In this document: positions 1 to 9,753 of the stretch, one piece after another | How the letters are laid out: every line of letters begins with the position of its first letter | How positions within the stretch are numbered: the stretch's first letter is position 1 | NCBI GenBank assembly: GCA_017307275.1 | Contig: JAFKFK010000040.1 | Span: forward strand, 1 to 53,611 | Direction of reading: 5' to 3' | DNA length: 53,611 nucleotides | DNA from: Alphaproteobacteria bacterium | GTDB lineage: Bacteria; Pseudomonadota; Alphaproteobacteria; Reyranellales; Reyranellaceae | Notes under the pieces: model-generated | The model's input: only the letters and a program-made list of their open reading frames with translations | Told to the model about the DNA's origin: nothing | Database searches by the model: none | Translations under genes and position numbers: made by a program

Positions 1-5
1 AGGAT

Positions 6-53
6 CTCATGCCGGTTGCGACCGGCGATGAGGTCCTTCGCTGCGCTCAGGAC
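6..53. repeat. REP-like pair of hairpins
   Basis: Two adjacent palindromes follow the methyltransferase gene. The first (6-32) has stem CTCATGCCGGT, loop TGCG and the complementary arm with one bulged G, giving an 11-bp stem. The second (33-53) has GTCCT/AGGAC arms around an imperfectly symmetric GC-rich centre. Neither is followed by a T-run, so this looks more like a repetitive extragenic palindrome than a simple terminator. I see no second copy in the window, so its repetitive nature is inferred from form only. Confidence 0.5.
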
Positions 54-60
54 GACAGGG

Positions 61-756
61 TTAGGGCGTGCGTACGAACCTGAACAGCACCTTGTCCTGG
101 CTGTAGTAGCGGAGCTGGTCGACGACCTTCGGGAAATACTCGCTGCCCACCGTCACCGGCATGAAGGCATCGAGGTCGAGCGGGCGGACACCGACGGTGA
201 AACCTGCTGCCGAGAATGCCTTGGCGACGCTGTCGAGCGAGTGATCGTAGATCGGGATCGACGACGTCTCGCTGATCAGCTTGCGCCAGCGCGACCACAC
301 GGCGCTGTCCTTGTGGCAGCCCATGGCGGCGATATAGGCGCCGCCGGGACGAAGGGCGGCCTTCATGTCGGCCGCATGCGCGGCAAGGTCGGGCAGGAGG
401 TAAAGCACTTCGTGGCTGAAGGCGAAGTGGAAGCTGCTGCCGAGCGCGGCAGCACTGTGGCCGACCTTGTAGTCGATCGGGCGCTGGCCTTTCAGCAGCT
501 CCGCACGCGCCACGGATTCGCGGGCGATGTCGATGCCGGTCGCGGCACGGAACGGATGCCGGTCGTAGAGCATCCGCAGGAAGCCGCCCTGGTTGCAGCC
601 ATAGTCGAGGATCGTCGAGTCGCGGAGACTGCCATGGATGGCGACGTCGATCATGCGGCGCCAGATCGGCGCATGGGCGGCACCCATCGCCTCTTCGTCG
701 GCGGGATTGCGGTTCCAGGTGTGGATCGTGCCGTAGGACGGGGAGGGTCGTTGCAT
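61..756 (-). CDS. class I SAM-dependent methyltransferase
   Basis: A 231-residue cytoplasmic protein with a Rossmann-type SAM-binding core. Motif I is DYGCNQGG at residues 51-58, followed by the acidic ribose-binding position in GIDIA near residue 76, then a motif of the type FSHEVLYLLPD, and a late segment LRPGGAY typical of the strand-5 turn in the family. The start at 756 is chosen because GGAGGA lies just upstream; longer readings run into the upstream gene. It sits 29 nt behind the MATE transporter on the same strand, so the two are probably co-transcribed. The substrate cannot be read from the sequence. The N-terminal lead-in (residues 1-40) resembles that of stand-alone small-molecule methyltransferases. 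Confidence 0.8.
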   Translation of the reverse strand: MQRPSPSYGTIHTWNRNPADEEAMGAAHAPIWRRMIDVAIHGSLRDSTILDYGCNQGGFLRMLYDRHPFRAATGIDIARESVARAELLKGQRPIDYKVGHSAAALGSSFHFAFSHEVLYLLPDLAAHAADMKAALRPGGAYIAAMGCHKDSAVWSRWRKLISETSSIPIYDHSLDSVAKAFSAAGFTVGVRPLDLDAFMPVTVGSEYFPKVVDQLRYYSQDKVLFRFVRTP

Positions 757-785
757 CGCTTCCTCCTGTTGAGGAAGCCAGCCTA

Positions 786-2126
786 TCACGCCCGCGCGCG
801 CCAGGGGTGAAAGAGCAACGGGCCGGCGATCAGGCTGCCGAAAGCGACCATGCCGATGGCGATTGCCGTGAACACGCCGTGCAGGCCCCAATCCAGGCTT
901 TCGATCATGAACCAGCCGCCGACCGTGGCGATGCAGAGGCGGGCGATGCCGGCGAAGAACGGCGCCGTCATGCGGCCCGCGCCCTGGCTTGCGAAGGAGA
1001 GTGTCATGCCGATCCCGAACAGGCAGTAGAACGGCGCCACGTGCGTAATGTAGGCGACGGTGGCCGCGATCACCTGCGAATCGTTTGTGAACAGCCTCGC
1101 CCAGCCTTCAGGGACGATCGCCACGATCCAGCCGAACAGACCGATGCCGAGACCGGCGACGAGGCTGCCGACCCAGGCGGCTCGCACAGCGCGCCGCCAG
1201 TCGTTGGCGCCAGCCGCCACACCCACAAGAGTGGTGAGCCCCGAGCCGATGCCGAAGGCCAGCGGCACCAGCATGAACTCAAGCCGCACGCCGATGCCGT
1301 AGCCGGCCAGGGCGGTAACGCCGAACCGGCCGACCAGCCCCGTCACCAGCATGGCAGTGAGATTGGCGGTGAAGGCGGAGAAGGACGCGATCAGGCCGAC
1401 GCGCAGGATGTCCCAGAAGAGGCGCCCTTGCAGGGAGAGGCCGCCGAGCGCAGGCACGAAGCCCAGCTTGCCGCCCCACAGGGCGCGCGCTTGAAGTAGA
1501 GCGGAGATGGCAGACGTTGCCAACGAGGAAAGTGCCGGCCCTGCCATGCCAAGGCCCGGCCAGTCGCCGATGCCCAGCGCGAGCACGTAAGAGAGCGGCA
1601 CCTGCGCCAGCGAGGAAAAGAGCATGTAGCGGCCGGGCGTTGCGGCATCGCCGCCGCCGCGCAGCAGCGCCGACAGAAAGAAGTTCGCCCAGATGAGCAG
1701 GGAACCCGAGAAGAGGACGTGCGAGTAGGTGAGGGCATGGTCGAGCGACCGGCCTTCACTGCCCAGCAGGCGATAAAGCGTCGGCGCCACGGTCCAGGCG
1801 AGCAGGGTGAAGAGGAGAGCCAGCACAGCGCCCAGCGCCAGCGCATGCAGCACCAGCGAGCGCGCATCGTCGCGCCGGCCGGCGCCCATCGCGCGTGCCA
1901 TGGCCGCCGCCACGCCGCCGCCCATGCCACCCGCCGCCATCATGGTCATCATCATCATGAGCGGAAACACGAGGGCGAACCCCGCCAGCGCATCCGTGCC
2001 CAGCCGGCCGAAGATGAAGGTCTCGGCGATGGCCACGAAGGTCTGCGCGATCATCACGGCCGTGGTCGGCGCCGCGAGTTTCCAGAGACTGGAGCCAATT
2101 GGCGCGGTCAGGAGAGGGTGGGACAG
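786..2126 (-). CDS. MATE family efflux transporter (probable CTG start)
   Basis: A membrane protein with about 12 hydrophobic segments and the MATE signatures AIAETFIFGRLGTDALAG near the N-terminus and a matching motif in the second half (TALAGYGIGVRLEF). It should be a cation-coupled drug or metabolite exporter in the inner membrane. The first standard start (GTG at 2057) would begin inside helix 1. The open frame continues upstream as HPLLTAPIGSSLWKLAAPTT, which looks like a normal MATE N-terminus, and contains no ATG, GTG or TTG before the stop at 2162. CTG at 2126 has GGAG exactly 7 nt upstream and gives 446 residues, the usual family length. The start is therefore inference; the gene itself is secure. 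It is first in a two-gene operon with the methyltransferase. Confidence 0.88.
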   Translation of the reverse strand: MSHPLLTAPIGSSLWKLAAPTTAVMIAQTFVAIAETFIFGRLGTDALAGFALVFPLMMMMTMMAAGGMGGGVAAAMARAMGAGRRDDARSLVLHALALGAVLALLFTLLAWTVAPTLYRLLGSEGRSLDHALTYSHVLFSGSLLIWANFFLSALLRGGGDAATPGRYMLFSSLAQVPLSYVLALGIGDWPGLGMAGPALSSLATSAISALLQARALWGGKLGFVPALGGLSLQGRLFWDILRVGLIASFSAFTANLTAMLVTGLVGRFGVTALAGYGIGVRLEFMLVPLAFGIGSGLTTLVGVAAGANDWRRAVRAAWVGSLVAGLGIGLFGWIVAIVPEGWARLFTNDSQVIAATVAYITHVAPFYCLFGIGMTLSFASQGAGRMTAPFFAGIARLCIATVGGWFMIESLDWGLHGVFTAIAIGMVAFGSLIAGPLLFHPWRARA

Positions 2127-2216
2127 GAGGAGGCTCCAATTATGTGTATATGCACCATATCAGCCCGCGCGGTCCTGTCACCTGACAAACCCTGCGGGCC
2201 TCATTAGCTTTTCGCT

Positions 2217-2513
2217 ATGACTGACAAAGACCGCCCGCTCGCCAAGCCCTCCGTCCAGGCCGAGAACGACCGCGTGATCGTCACTGAATGGCGCTTTCCG
2301 CCCGGCAGCCACACCGGCTGGCATCGCCACAATCACGACTATGTCGTGGTCCCGATAACGACCGGCGAACTGCACATCTTCGACGGCAAGGCGACCGTGC
2401 CGGCGCCGCTGCGGGCCGGGGTGTCCTATTCCCGCCAGACCGGGGTCGAACACGACGTCATCAACCCCAACGATTTCGAGTTCGTTTTCGTGGAAATCGA
2501 GATCAAGGCCTGA
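2217..2513 (+). CDS. small cupin-domain protein
   Basis: A 98-residue single-domain cupin. Motif 1 is visible as G30-x5-H36-x-H38 and motif 2 as H79-x3-N83, so at least three metal-binding histidines are kept, while the usual Glu of motif 1 is replaced. It is transcribed divergently from the MATE gene across an AT-rich patch (about 2140-2160) that probably holds the promoters for both. Such small cupins bind a metal and either act as dioxygenases or isomerases or bind a ligand; no substrate can be named. Length and both motifs are complete. Confidence 0.8.
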   Translation: MTDKDRPLAKPSVQAENDRVIVTEWRFPPGSHTGWHRHNHDYVVVPITTGELHIFDGKATVPAPLRAGVSYSRQTGVEHDVINPNDFEFVFVEIEIKA

Positions 2514-2546
2514 CCGATCCGCGCGGCTGCCCCGCGCCTGGTCGCA

Positions 2547-2575
2547 TTGACTTGGGGCCGCCCCGGGCTCATATG
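2547..2575 (+). promoter_or_regulatory. candidate promoter for the RNA helicase
   Basis: TTGACT at 2547-2552 is followed 17 nt later by CATATG at 2570-2575, a fair sigma-70-like pair. It would give a leader of roughly 80 nt before the helicase start. A GC-rich hairpin (GGGGC/GCCCC) lies in the spacer and could also end transcription of the cupin gene. Confidence 0.35.
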
Positions 2576-2628
2576 AGGTCCGCCCAGCGGTCCGGCACGA
2601 TCCACGAGCCCTCAAAGACCGCCCCCAG

Positions 2629-2649
2629 AGTCCAGCGGAAAAATGGACT
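2629..2649 (+). promoter_or_regulatory. hairpin in the helicase leader
   Basis: AGTCCA (2629-2634) and TGGACT (2644-2649) are perfect complements around a 9-nt purine-rich loop GCGGAAAAA, ending 16 nt before the helicase ATG. It could modulate access to the weak ribosome site (ACGGAAAC). Helicases of this class are often cold-induced or autoregulated through their leaders; that link is inference here. Confidence 0.3.
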
Positions 2650-2665
2650 AAGTTACGGAAACTAA

Positions 2666-4222
<1,557 letters not shown>

Positions 4223-4248
4223 AGTGTGCGCCGCGGGAGCGGAGGCAC

Positions 4249-4488
4249 ATGCAGACTATTTTCGTCATGGTGAAGTGCGAACTCGGTAAGGCGTACGAGG
4301 TCGCCGACGACGCGGTGAACATCGAACAGGTATCGGAGGTCTATTCGACCTCCGGCCAGTACGATCTCCTGATGAAGTGCTATCTCGACGGGAAGACCGA
4401 TATCGGTCACTTCGTCACCAGTCACATCCAGACGCTGCGTGGCGTGAAGGACACCTTCACCCTCATCACCTTCAAGGCCTTCTCCTGA
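4249..4488 (+). CDS. stand-alone Lrp/AsnC effector-binding domain protein
   Basis: A 79-residue protein equal to the C-terminal ligand-binding (RAM) domain of Lrp/AsnC regulators: MQTIFVMVKCELG, then the alternating beta-alpha pattern with VYSTSGQYDLLMK and the final strand TFTLITFKAF. The N-terminal helix-turn-helix is absent, so it cannot bind DNA itself. Such single-domain versions form ring oligomers that bind amino acids. A strong ribosome site (GGAGCGGAGG) precedes the start. Its stop codon overlaps the proposed start of the serine hydrolase that follows, so the genes are probably translationally coupled. Confidence 0.85.
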   Translation: MQTIFVMVKCELGKAYEVADDAVNIEQVSEVYSTSGQYDLLMKCYLDGKTDIGHFVTSHIQTLRGVKDTFTLITFKAFS

Positions 4489-5633
4489 GCACGGCCGTCC
4501 CGCGACGGCACCTCCCGAGGGGCGAGGATTTCCTGCTCCTCCCGCCGTCGATCCAGCCTTATGCCTATCGCATGGTCGACAGTCTGTTCGCCCATCGCGT
4601 GATCCGCCGCGGCGACCATCCGCGCGAGCTGCCGCGGGGCGAGGAGATCGCGCCGGTCTATCGGGCCGACGGCAGCGACCACGATCTCGGCTCCTTCATG
4701 GACCGCAACAGGATCGTGGGCGTTCTGGTGATCCAGGGCGGCAAGATCGTGTTGGAGCGCTACGGGCTCGGCCTCGGCGAGCACGATCGCTGGTCAACCA
4801 TGTCGACCGTGAAGTCGATGACGGCTATGCTGGTGGGCGCCGCAATCCACGACGGCGCCATCGGTTCGATCGACGACCCACTGACGCATTACCTGCCGAC
4901 TCTCGCCGGCTCCGCCTACGAAGGCGTGACCCTGCGCCACGTCATGACCATGTCGTCTGGCGTGCGCTGGACGGAGGTCTATCCCGACCGGAACTCCGAC
5001 GTGAACCGCTACAGCAAGTCGCTTGCCGACAAGGTGCCGGGCGGCGTGCTGAAGCTGATGGCGTCGCTGCCGCGCGCCAATCCGCCCGGCAGCACCTTCC
5101 TCTACAATTCCGGCGACACCTATCTGTTGGGCGCTGCCCTCACCAAGGCCGTGGGCAAGCCGCTGGCCGACTACATGTCCGAGAAGGTCTGGCAGCCGGC
5201 CGGCATGGAGTGCGATGCCTTCTACACAGTGGAAAGCGATGGCGGTCAGGAGATCGGCGGCAGCCGTGCCGGCATGGTCCTGCGCGACTTCGGCCGCTTC
5301 GGGCAGTTCGTGCTGGATGATGGCGTGATCGCAGGCAAGCGCGTGCTGGCCGAAGGTTGGGTCGATGCTGCCGCGACGCCGGCCTTCGCCGTTCCGACGC
5401 CGCCAGTCCAGGACATCACGCACTACGGCTATAGCTGGTGGCTCGGCAACGGCGTGATGGCGGCGCTTGGACACGCCGGCCAGCGCATCGACATTTTCCG
5501 CCAGGAGCGGCTGGTCGTCGTTACTCTCGCTGCGTTCCCGCAGCCTCCCTACGTGCCGGCGACCGATCACGATCGTCGCAACGAGGTGGTTACTTTCACG
5601 AACGCCGTCAGGCGCATCGGAGCCGGAACCTGA
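4485..5633 (+). CDS. serine hydrolase, beta-lactamase/class C PBP-like (probable CTG start)
   Basis: A penicillin-binding-protein/beta-lactamase fold hydrolase. The catalytic STVK tetrad is at residues 107-110 counting from CTG 4485, YNS at 207-209, and HAG (in place of KTG) at 330-332, as in the esterase EstB/6-aminohexanoate-dimer hydrolase branch. No signal peptide is seen. The start is uncertain. ATG 4572 lacks a ribosome site and would cut off a protein-like stretch (FLLLPPSIQPYAYR). CTG 4485 overlaps the upstream TGA as CTGA and has AAGG 7 nt before it, giving 382 residues. A longer ATG frame at 4377 would overlap the upstream gene by 112 nt. Likely substrates are esters or amides; true beta-lactamase activity is unlikely without KTG. 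Confidence 0.85.
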   Translation: MSTAVPRRHLPRGEDFLLLPPSIQPYAYRMVDSLFAHRVIRRGDHPRELPRGEEIAPVYRADGSDHDLGSFMDRNRIVGVLVIQGGKIVLERYGLGLGEHDRWSTMSTVKSMTAMLVGAAIHDGAIGSIDDPLTHYLPTLAGSAYEGVTLRHVMTMSSGVRWTEVYPDRNSDVNRYSKSLADKVPGGVLKLMASLPRANPPGSTFLYNSGDTYLLGAALTKAVGKPLADYMSEKVWQPAGMECDAFYTVESDGGQEIGGSRAGMVLRDFGRFGQFVLDDGVIAGKRVLAEGWVDAAATPAFAVPTPPVQDITHYGYSWWLGNGVMAALGHAGQRIDIFRQERLVVVTLAAFPQPPYVPATDHDRRNEVVTFTNAVRRIGAGT

Positions 5634-6250
5634 GCGGCAGCGGCGGCCAGGCGGTCCTTGCCCTCTGGGTCGACATCGATCCGGCGGACGATGTTTTCTT
5701 CGAGAACTGGCACAGCCGCGAGCATGTGCAGGAGCGGGTAGGGTGTCCCGGCTGGCTGCGCGGCAGCCGCTTCAGGGCTGTGACGCAACCCAGCCGCTAT
5801 CTCCTGTTCTACGATGCCGAGACAGCGGATGCGTTCGAGAGCGACGTCTACTATGCGCGCTTGCGCTCACCGACGGAGATGAGCCGCGCGATCTTCCCGA
5901 AGTTCCACAATACCTGGCGCACCGTCTGTACGGTCGAGCGCCGGGTGGGGGATGGCATTGCCGCCGCCGTGCTGACCCTGCGCCTCGGTGCCAGCGATTC
6001 TGTACCGTTCGAGGCGCTGGCCGCGCTTGAACCCGCCCGGCTCGACTTGCTGCAGGGCCACAAGTCCGTCGGCCAGGCGCATACGACGGAGAAGGACCTG
6101 CGGCCCGCGCCCGACCGGCAGATCGACCGAGCAGTCGTCGCGTTCTTCTGGTCGGTCGAAGATGCAGAAAAGGCGCGTGCTGCACACGCGCCTTCCGCGG
6201 AAGTCTTTGCCTTTCGCCACACCGTGTCGAAGAGCGATCTTGGCCCGTGA
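5630..6250 (+). CDS. EthD-like two-domain protein (CTG start)
   Basis: About 206 residues that read as two ferredoxin-like alpha/beta halves. The first half carries the EthD-like pattern LALWVDIDP, then FFENWHSREHVQERV and PGWLRGSRF; the second half is more diverged. There is no ATG, GTG or TTG between the upstream gene and the conserved first strand: the first GTG lies in REHVQ, inside the motif. The CTG at 5630 overlaps the serine hydrolase TGA as CTGA and has GGAG exactly 7 nt upstream, so it is the best start. It forms the third gene of an operon with the Lrp-domain protein and the serine hydrolase. The function is unknown; related folds act as small monooxygenases or dimeric binding proteins. 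Confidence 0.7.
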   Translation: MSGSGGQAVLALWVDIDPADDVFFENWHSREHVQERVGCPGWLRGSRFRAVTQPSRYLLFYDAETADAFESDVYYARLRSPTEMSRAIFPKFHNTWRTVCTVERRVGDGIAAAVLTLRLGASDSVPFEALAALEPARLDLLQGHKSVGQAHTTEKDLRPAPDRQIDRAVVAFFWSVEDAEKARAAHAPSAEVFAFRHTVSKSDLGP

Positions 6251-6269
6251 TTGGGGCCAGTGATCGCGG

Positions 6270-7412
6270 CTAGTTGATCAGCCCGTAGAACTTGCCGGCG
6301 TTAGTGCAGGTGATCATCTTGACCTGCTCTTCCGGCACTTCTGCGAACTGCTCCTTGATGTACTTCTCAGAGTGCGGCCACACGCCGTCGCCGTGCGGGT
6401 AGTCGGAGCCCCACATCAGGCTCTCCGCGCCCATGTCGTCGATCAGCTTGGCGCCGATGCGATCGAACTGGAAGGTGGCCTTGCACTGGCGGCGCCAGTA
6501 GTCGCTGGGCTTCATCTTCAAGCCGAGGTCGGTGAAGCGGTCCTCCCATTCGAAGTCCATGCGGTCGAGCGCATAGGGGATCCAGCCGCAGCCACTTTCG
6601 CCGAAAGCGATGCGGACATGGGGGTAACGCTCCAGAACGTTGGCTGCGATGATGGCGGCCAGGATGTTCACCAGGTTCATCTGGAAGCCGGAGACGACGG
6701 TGAAGAACACCGAGCGTCCGACCCGGCCGGGGTGCTTGCTGATCGTGTCGGGCGGTACGGCGGGGAAGGTGTGGAAGTGCAGCGGCAACTGCACGTCGTT
6801 CACGGCCTTCCAGAGGGGCTCCCACATCGGATGCCACATCGGTTCCATGTCCCAGGAGCAGGAGAGCTCGAGCCCACGCAGGCCCATCTTGGCGGCGCGA
6901 TGGACTTCCTTCACCGCGGCGTCGATGTCGCCATAGGGAAGGCAGGCGAGGCCGATGTGCCGGTCGGGATAGTGGCTGCAGAAGTCCTTCAGCCAGTCGT
7001 TGTAGATGCGCAGCATCTCGTTCGACGCATCCTTGTCGTTCAGGCGGCTCGACGCGCCGAGGATGCCGTAGATCACTTCGGCATCGACGCCGTCGCGGTC
7101 GAGATCCTTGATGCGCAGGTGCGGATCGGAAACGCGGCGAATGTCCTTGGCGCCGTCGGCGTAGAGGCCCGTCTCGGCCATGATGTCGACGCGGTGGTGC
7201 TTGCCGGGAACATACTTGGCGCCCGCCGGGCCAACGCCGTTCTTGAAGCCGAAGGTCGCGCCGTTCCGGGCCGTCCACTTCGGGCCATCGTCGGTCTCCA
7301 CGACGTACGGCATGCGATCCTTCATGTCGCGCGGCGCCATCGACGTGAACAGGTCCGGCGGCATCCACGGCAGGTCGAGATGGCAATCGGCCGATATGCG
7401 CTTGTACTGCAT
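6270..7412 (-). CDS. amidohydrolase family (ACMSD-like) metal-dependent hydrolase
   Basis: A 380-residue protein of the amidohydrolase-2 family, which includes aminocarboxymuconate-semialdehyde decarboxylase and gamma-resorcylate decarboxylase. The usual N-terminal HxH is D9-C10-H11; later metal or catalytic positions are H212/H214 (HFHTF) and D337 in WGSDYPH, all conserved for the family. It probably decarboxylates or hydrolyses an aromatic or ring-cleavage product in the cytoplasm. AAGGGAG precedes the start. It is followed on the plus strand by nothing related, and lies tail-to-tail with the EthD-like gene (19 nt gap). The exact substrate is not readable. Confidence 0.88.
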   Translation of the reverse strand: MQYKRISADCHLDLPWMPPDLFTSMAPRDMKDRMPYVVETDDGPKWTARNGATFGFKNGVGPAGAKYVPGKHHRVDIMAETGLYADGAKDIRRVSDPHLRIKDLDRDGVDAEVIYGILGASSRLNDKDASNEMLRIYNDWLKDFCSHYPDRHIGLACLPYGDIDAAVKEVHRAAKMGLRGLELSCSWDMEPMWHPMWEPLWKAVNDVQLPLHFHTFPAVPPDTISKHPGRVGRSVFFTVVSGFQMNLVNILAAIIAANVLERYPHVRIAFGESGCGWIPYALDRMDFEWEDRFTDLGLKMKPSDYWRRQCKATFQFDRIGAKLIDDMGAESLMWGSDYPHGDGVWPHSEKYIKEQFAEVPEEQVKMITCTNAGKFYGLIN

Positions 7413-7508
7413 GGCGTTGGCTCCCTTTTGGATTCCTTGGGCTTTGCTGATCGAATTATGCGCCGCCTGATCGGCTGGGCAATGGTCGATCGTTTCGCGT
7501 ATCGGCAG

Positions 7509-8054
7509 TTATCGGATGGCGGGATTGCCAATTCGATAGAGCACGTGGGGGCGGAGCGCATCGCCCTCCGGCACGGTCGAGTCTTCGAAATCATCCACGG
7601 GCGATCGTCGCATGCCGAGCTTTTCCATCAACTGGCGGGACGGCATGTTGATGGCCGAGGTGTAGGCGATCACCTCTTTGGCACCCAGCATCGACCAGGC
7701 GTGAGCAAGGCAGGCGGAGGCTGCTTCGAAGGCATAGCCGAGCCGCCAGTTGGCGCGGCCGAGGATCCAGCCGATTTCCATATCCGATGAGCCAGGCACT
7801 TCGGGACCAGGCTGCGAGAGGCCGAGCCCGCCGATCAGGCAACCATCGGCACGCCGCTCGACAGCGACGAAACCAAACCCATGTCGCTCGAGATGTTCGG
7901 CGCAGCGGTCGATCAACTCGTCCGATTGGGCGCGCGACAGGATCGACGGGAAATAGTAGCGCCGGACCTCGGCGTCGGCATTGATCGCCGCGAAAGCCGC
8001 CCGATCGCGATTTTCCCAAGGTCGTAGCAGCAGTCGCGAAGTTTCCAGGTGCAT
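7509..8054 (-). CDS. GNAT family N-acetyltransferase (RimJ/RimL type)
   Basis: A 181-residue acetyltransferase beginning MHLETSRLLLRPW, the classic N-terminus of the Acetyltransf_3/RimJ-like branch. The acetyl-CoA region follows in the segment MEIGWILGRANWRLGYAFEA, and the closing helix is in INMPSRQLMEKLGM. The start at 8054 is preferred over upstream starts because the family motif begins there. It is divergent from the GMC oxidoreductase over a 64-nt gap. The target may be a protein N-terminus or a small amine. Confidence 0.85.
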   Translation of the reverse strand: MHLETSRLLLRPWENRDRAAFAAINADAEVRRYYFPSILSRAQSDELIDRCAEHLERHGFGFVAVERRADGCLIGGLGLSQPGPEVPGSSDMEIGWILGRANWRLGYAFEAASACLAHAWSMLGAKEVIAYTSAINMPSRQLMEKLGMRRSPVDDFEDSTVPEGDALRPHVLYRIGNPAIR

Positions 8055-8118
8055 CCGGGTACAGCAGGCTTGTTGAAAATCGCGGAACAGTCTAGCCCTG
8101 ACAGGCAAGGAGTGCTGG

Positions 8119-9750
8119 ATGACTGCGGATACGGCCACTCGTCTCGAAGGGGATTTCGACTATATCGTCGTCGGCGCCGGTTCGGCCGGCTGCGTGATGG
8201 CGAACCGGCTTTCGGCCAATGCAAAGTCGCGTGTCCTGCTGCTGGAAGCCGGTGGCAAGGACAACTGGATCTGGTTCCACATTCCGGTGGGCTACCTCTA
8301 CGCCATGGGCAATCCGCGCGCCGACTGGATGTTCCAGACGGAGAAGGAGCCGGGGCTCAACGGGCGAGCGCTCAACTATCCACGAGGCAAGGTGATCGGC
8401 GGCTGTTCGGCGATCAACGGCATGATCTCCATGCGTGGCCAGGCGCAGGACTATGACCATTGGCGGCAACTCGGTCTTACCGGCTGGGGCTGGGACGATG
8501 TCGCGCCGATCTTCAAGCGGTTCGATGGGCACTTCCTCGGCGACACCGAGCATCATGGCGGCAGCGGCGAATGGCGTGTCGAGCAGATGCGCGTGAAGTG
8601 GGACGTGCTGGATGCCGTCACCAAGGCCGCAACGGAAATGGGCGTGCCGACGACACAGGACTTCAACACCGGCGACAATGAGGGAGTCGGTTACTTCCAC
8701 GTCAACCAGAAGCGCGGGCTGCGTATGTCGGTCGCGACCGCCTTCCTCAAGCCCGTGCTCAACCGCCCGAACCTGCGACTGGAAACAGGCGTGCTGGTCG
8801 AGAAGATCGTCTTCGAGGGCAAACGCGCCGTCGGCGTGCAGTTCCGTCAGAACGGAAAGCTCGTCGAAGCGCGCGCCAGGGGCGAGGTCGTGCTCTCGGC
8901 CGGCGCCATCGGCTCGCCGCAGATCCTGCAGCTCTCGGGCATTGGCGCGCCCGACTGGCTGACAGCGCTGGGCATCGCAACGCTGCACGAAAAGCCCGGC
9001 GTCGGTCGCAACCTGCAGGACCATCTGCAGCAACGCGCCATCTTCAAGGTGACGGGCGTCAAGACCCTGAACGGGACCTATCATTCGCTGGTCGGCCGCG
9101 CTCTCATGGGCATGGAATATGCATTGTTCCGCTCGGGCCCGCTCACGATGGCGCCCTCCCAGCTCGGCATCTTCACGAAGTCCTCGCCCGATCACGAACG
9201 CGCCAACATCGAATTTCACGTGCAGCCGCTTTCGCTCGACAAGTTCGGGGAGCCGCTCCATCGCTTTCCGGCCATCACCGTCAGCGCCTGCAACCTGCGG
9301 CCGACATCACGTGGCACGGTGCGGCTACGCTCGGGCGATCCCTCGGCCAAGCCGGTCATCGCACCAAACTATCTGTCGACGCCGGAGGACCGGCGTGTGG
9401 CCGCCGATGCGATCCGCGTCACGCGCCGTCTGATGAAGCAGCCCGCGATGCAGGTCTACCGGCCGGAAGAGTATCTGCCGGGACCGAGCGTCGGCGACGA
9501 CGAAGCGTCGCTCGCCAAAGCGGCCGGCGATATCGGCACCACGATCTTCCATCCTGTCGGAACGGCGAAGATGGGCTTGCCCTCCGATCCGATGACGGTG
9601 GTGGACGAGAGGCTGAGGGTCATCGGTCTCGAAAGGCTGCGGGTGGTCGATGCATCGGTGATGCCGACGATCACCTCGGGCAACACCAACACGCCAACGA
9701 TCATGATCGCCGACAAGGCGGCGCAAATGATGATTGAGGAAGGACGTTAG
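8119..9750 (+). CDS. GMC family FAD-dependent oxidoreductase (choline/alcohol dehydrogenase-like)
   Basis: A 543-residue glucose-methanol-choline oxidoreductase. The FAD dinucleotide motif GAGSAG is at residues 19-24, the GMC signature PRGKVIGGCSAINGM at 88-102, and the C-terminal catalytic region contains FHPVGTAKMG followed by DASVMPTITSGNTNTP, complete for the family. It oxidises an alcohol to an aldehyde with FAD. AAGGAG lies 6 nt before the ATG. It is followed after 3 nt by a family-5 solute-binding protein, so an operon that imports and oxidises a common compound is likely. Choline is only one of several possible substrates. Confidence 0.92.
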   Translation: MTADTATRLEGDFDYIVVGAGSAGCVMANRLSANAKSRVLLLEAGGKDNWIWFHIPVGYLYAMGNPRADWMFQTEKEPGLNGRALNYPRGKVIGGCSAINGMISMRGQAQDYDHWRQLGLTGWGWDDVAPIFKRFDGHFLGDTEHHGGSGEWRVEQMRVKWDVLDAVTKAATEMGVPTTQDFNTGDNEGVGYFHVNQKRGLRMSVATAFLKPVLNRPNLRLETGVLVEKIVFEGKRAVGVQFRQNGKLVEARARGEVVLSAGAIGSPQILQLSGIGAPDWLTALGIATLHEKPGVGRNLQDHLQQRAIFKVTGVKTLNGTYHSLVGRALMGMEYALFRSGPLTMAPSQLGIFTKSSPDHERANIEFHVQPLSLDKFGEPLHRFPAITVSACNLRPTSRGTVRLRSGDPSAKPVIAPNYLSTPEDRRVAADAIRVTRRLMKQPAMQVYRPEEYLPGPSVGDDEASLAKAAGDIGTTIFHPVGTAKMGLPSDPMTVVDERLRVIGLERLRVVDASVMPTITSGNTNTPTIMIADKAAQMMIEEGR

Positions 9751-9753
9751 ATT

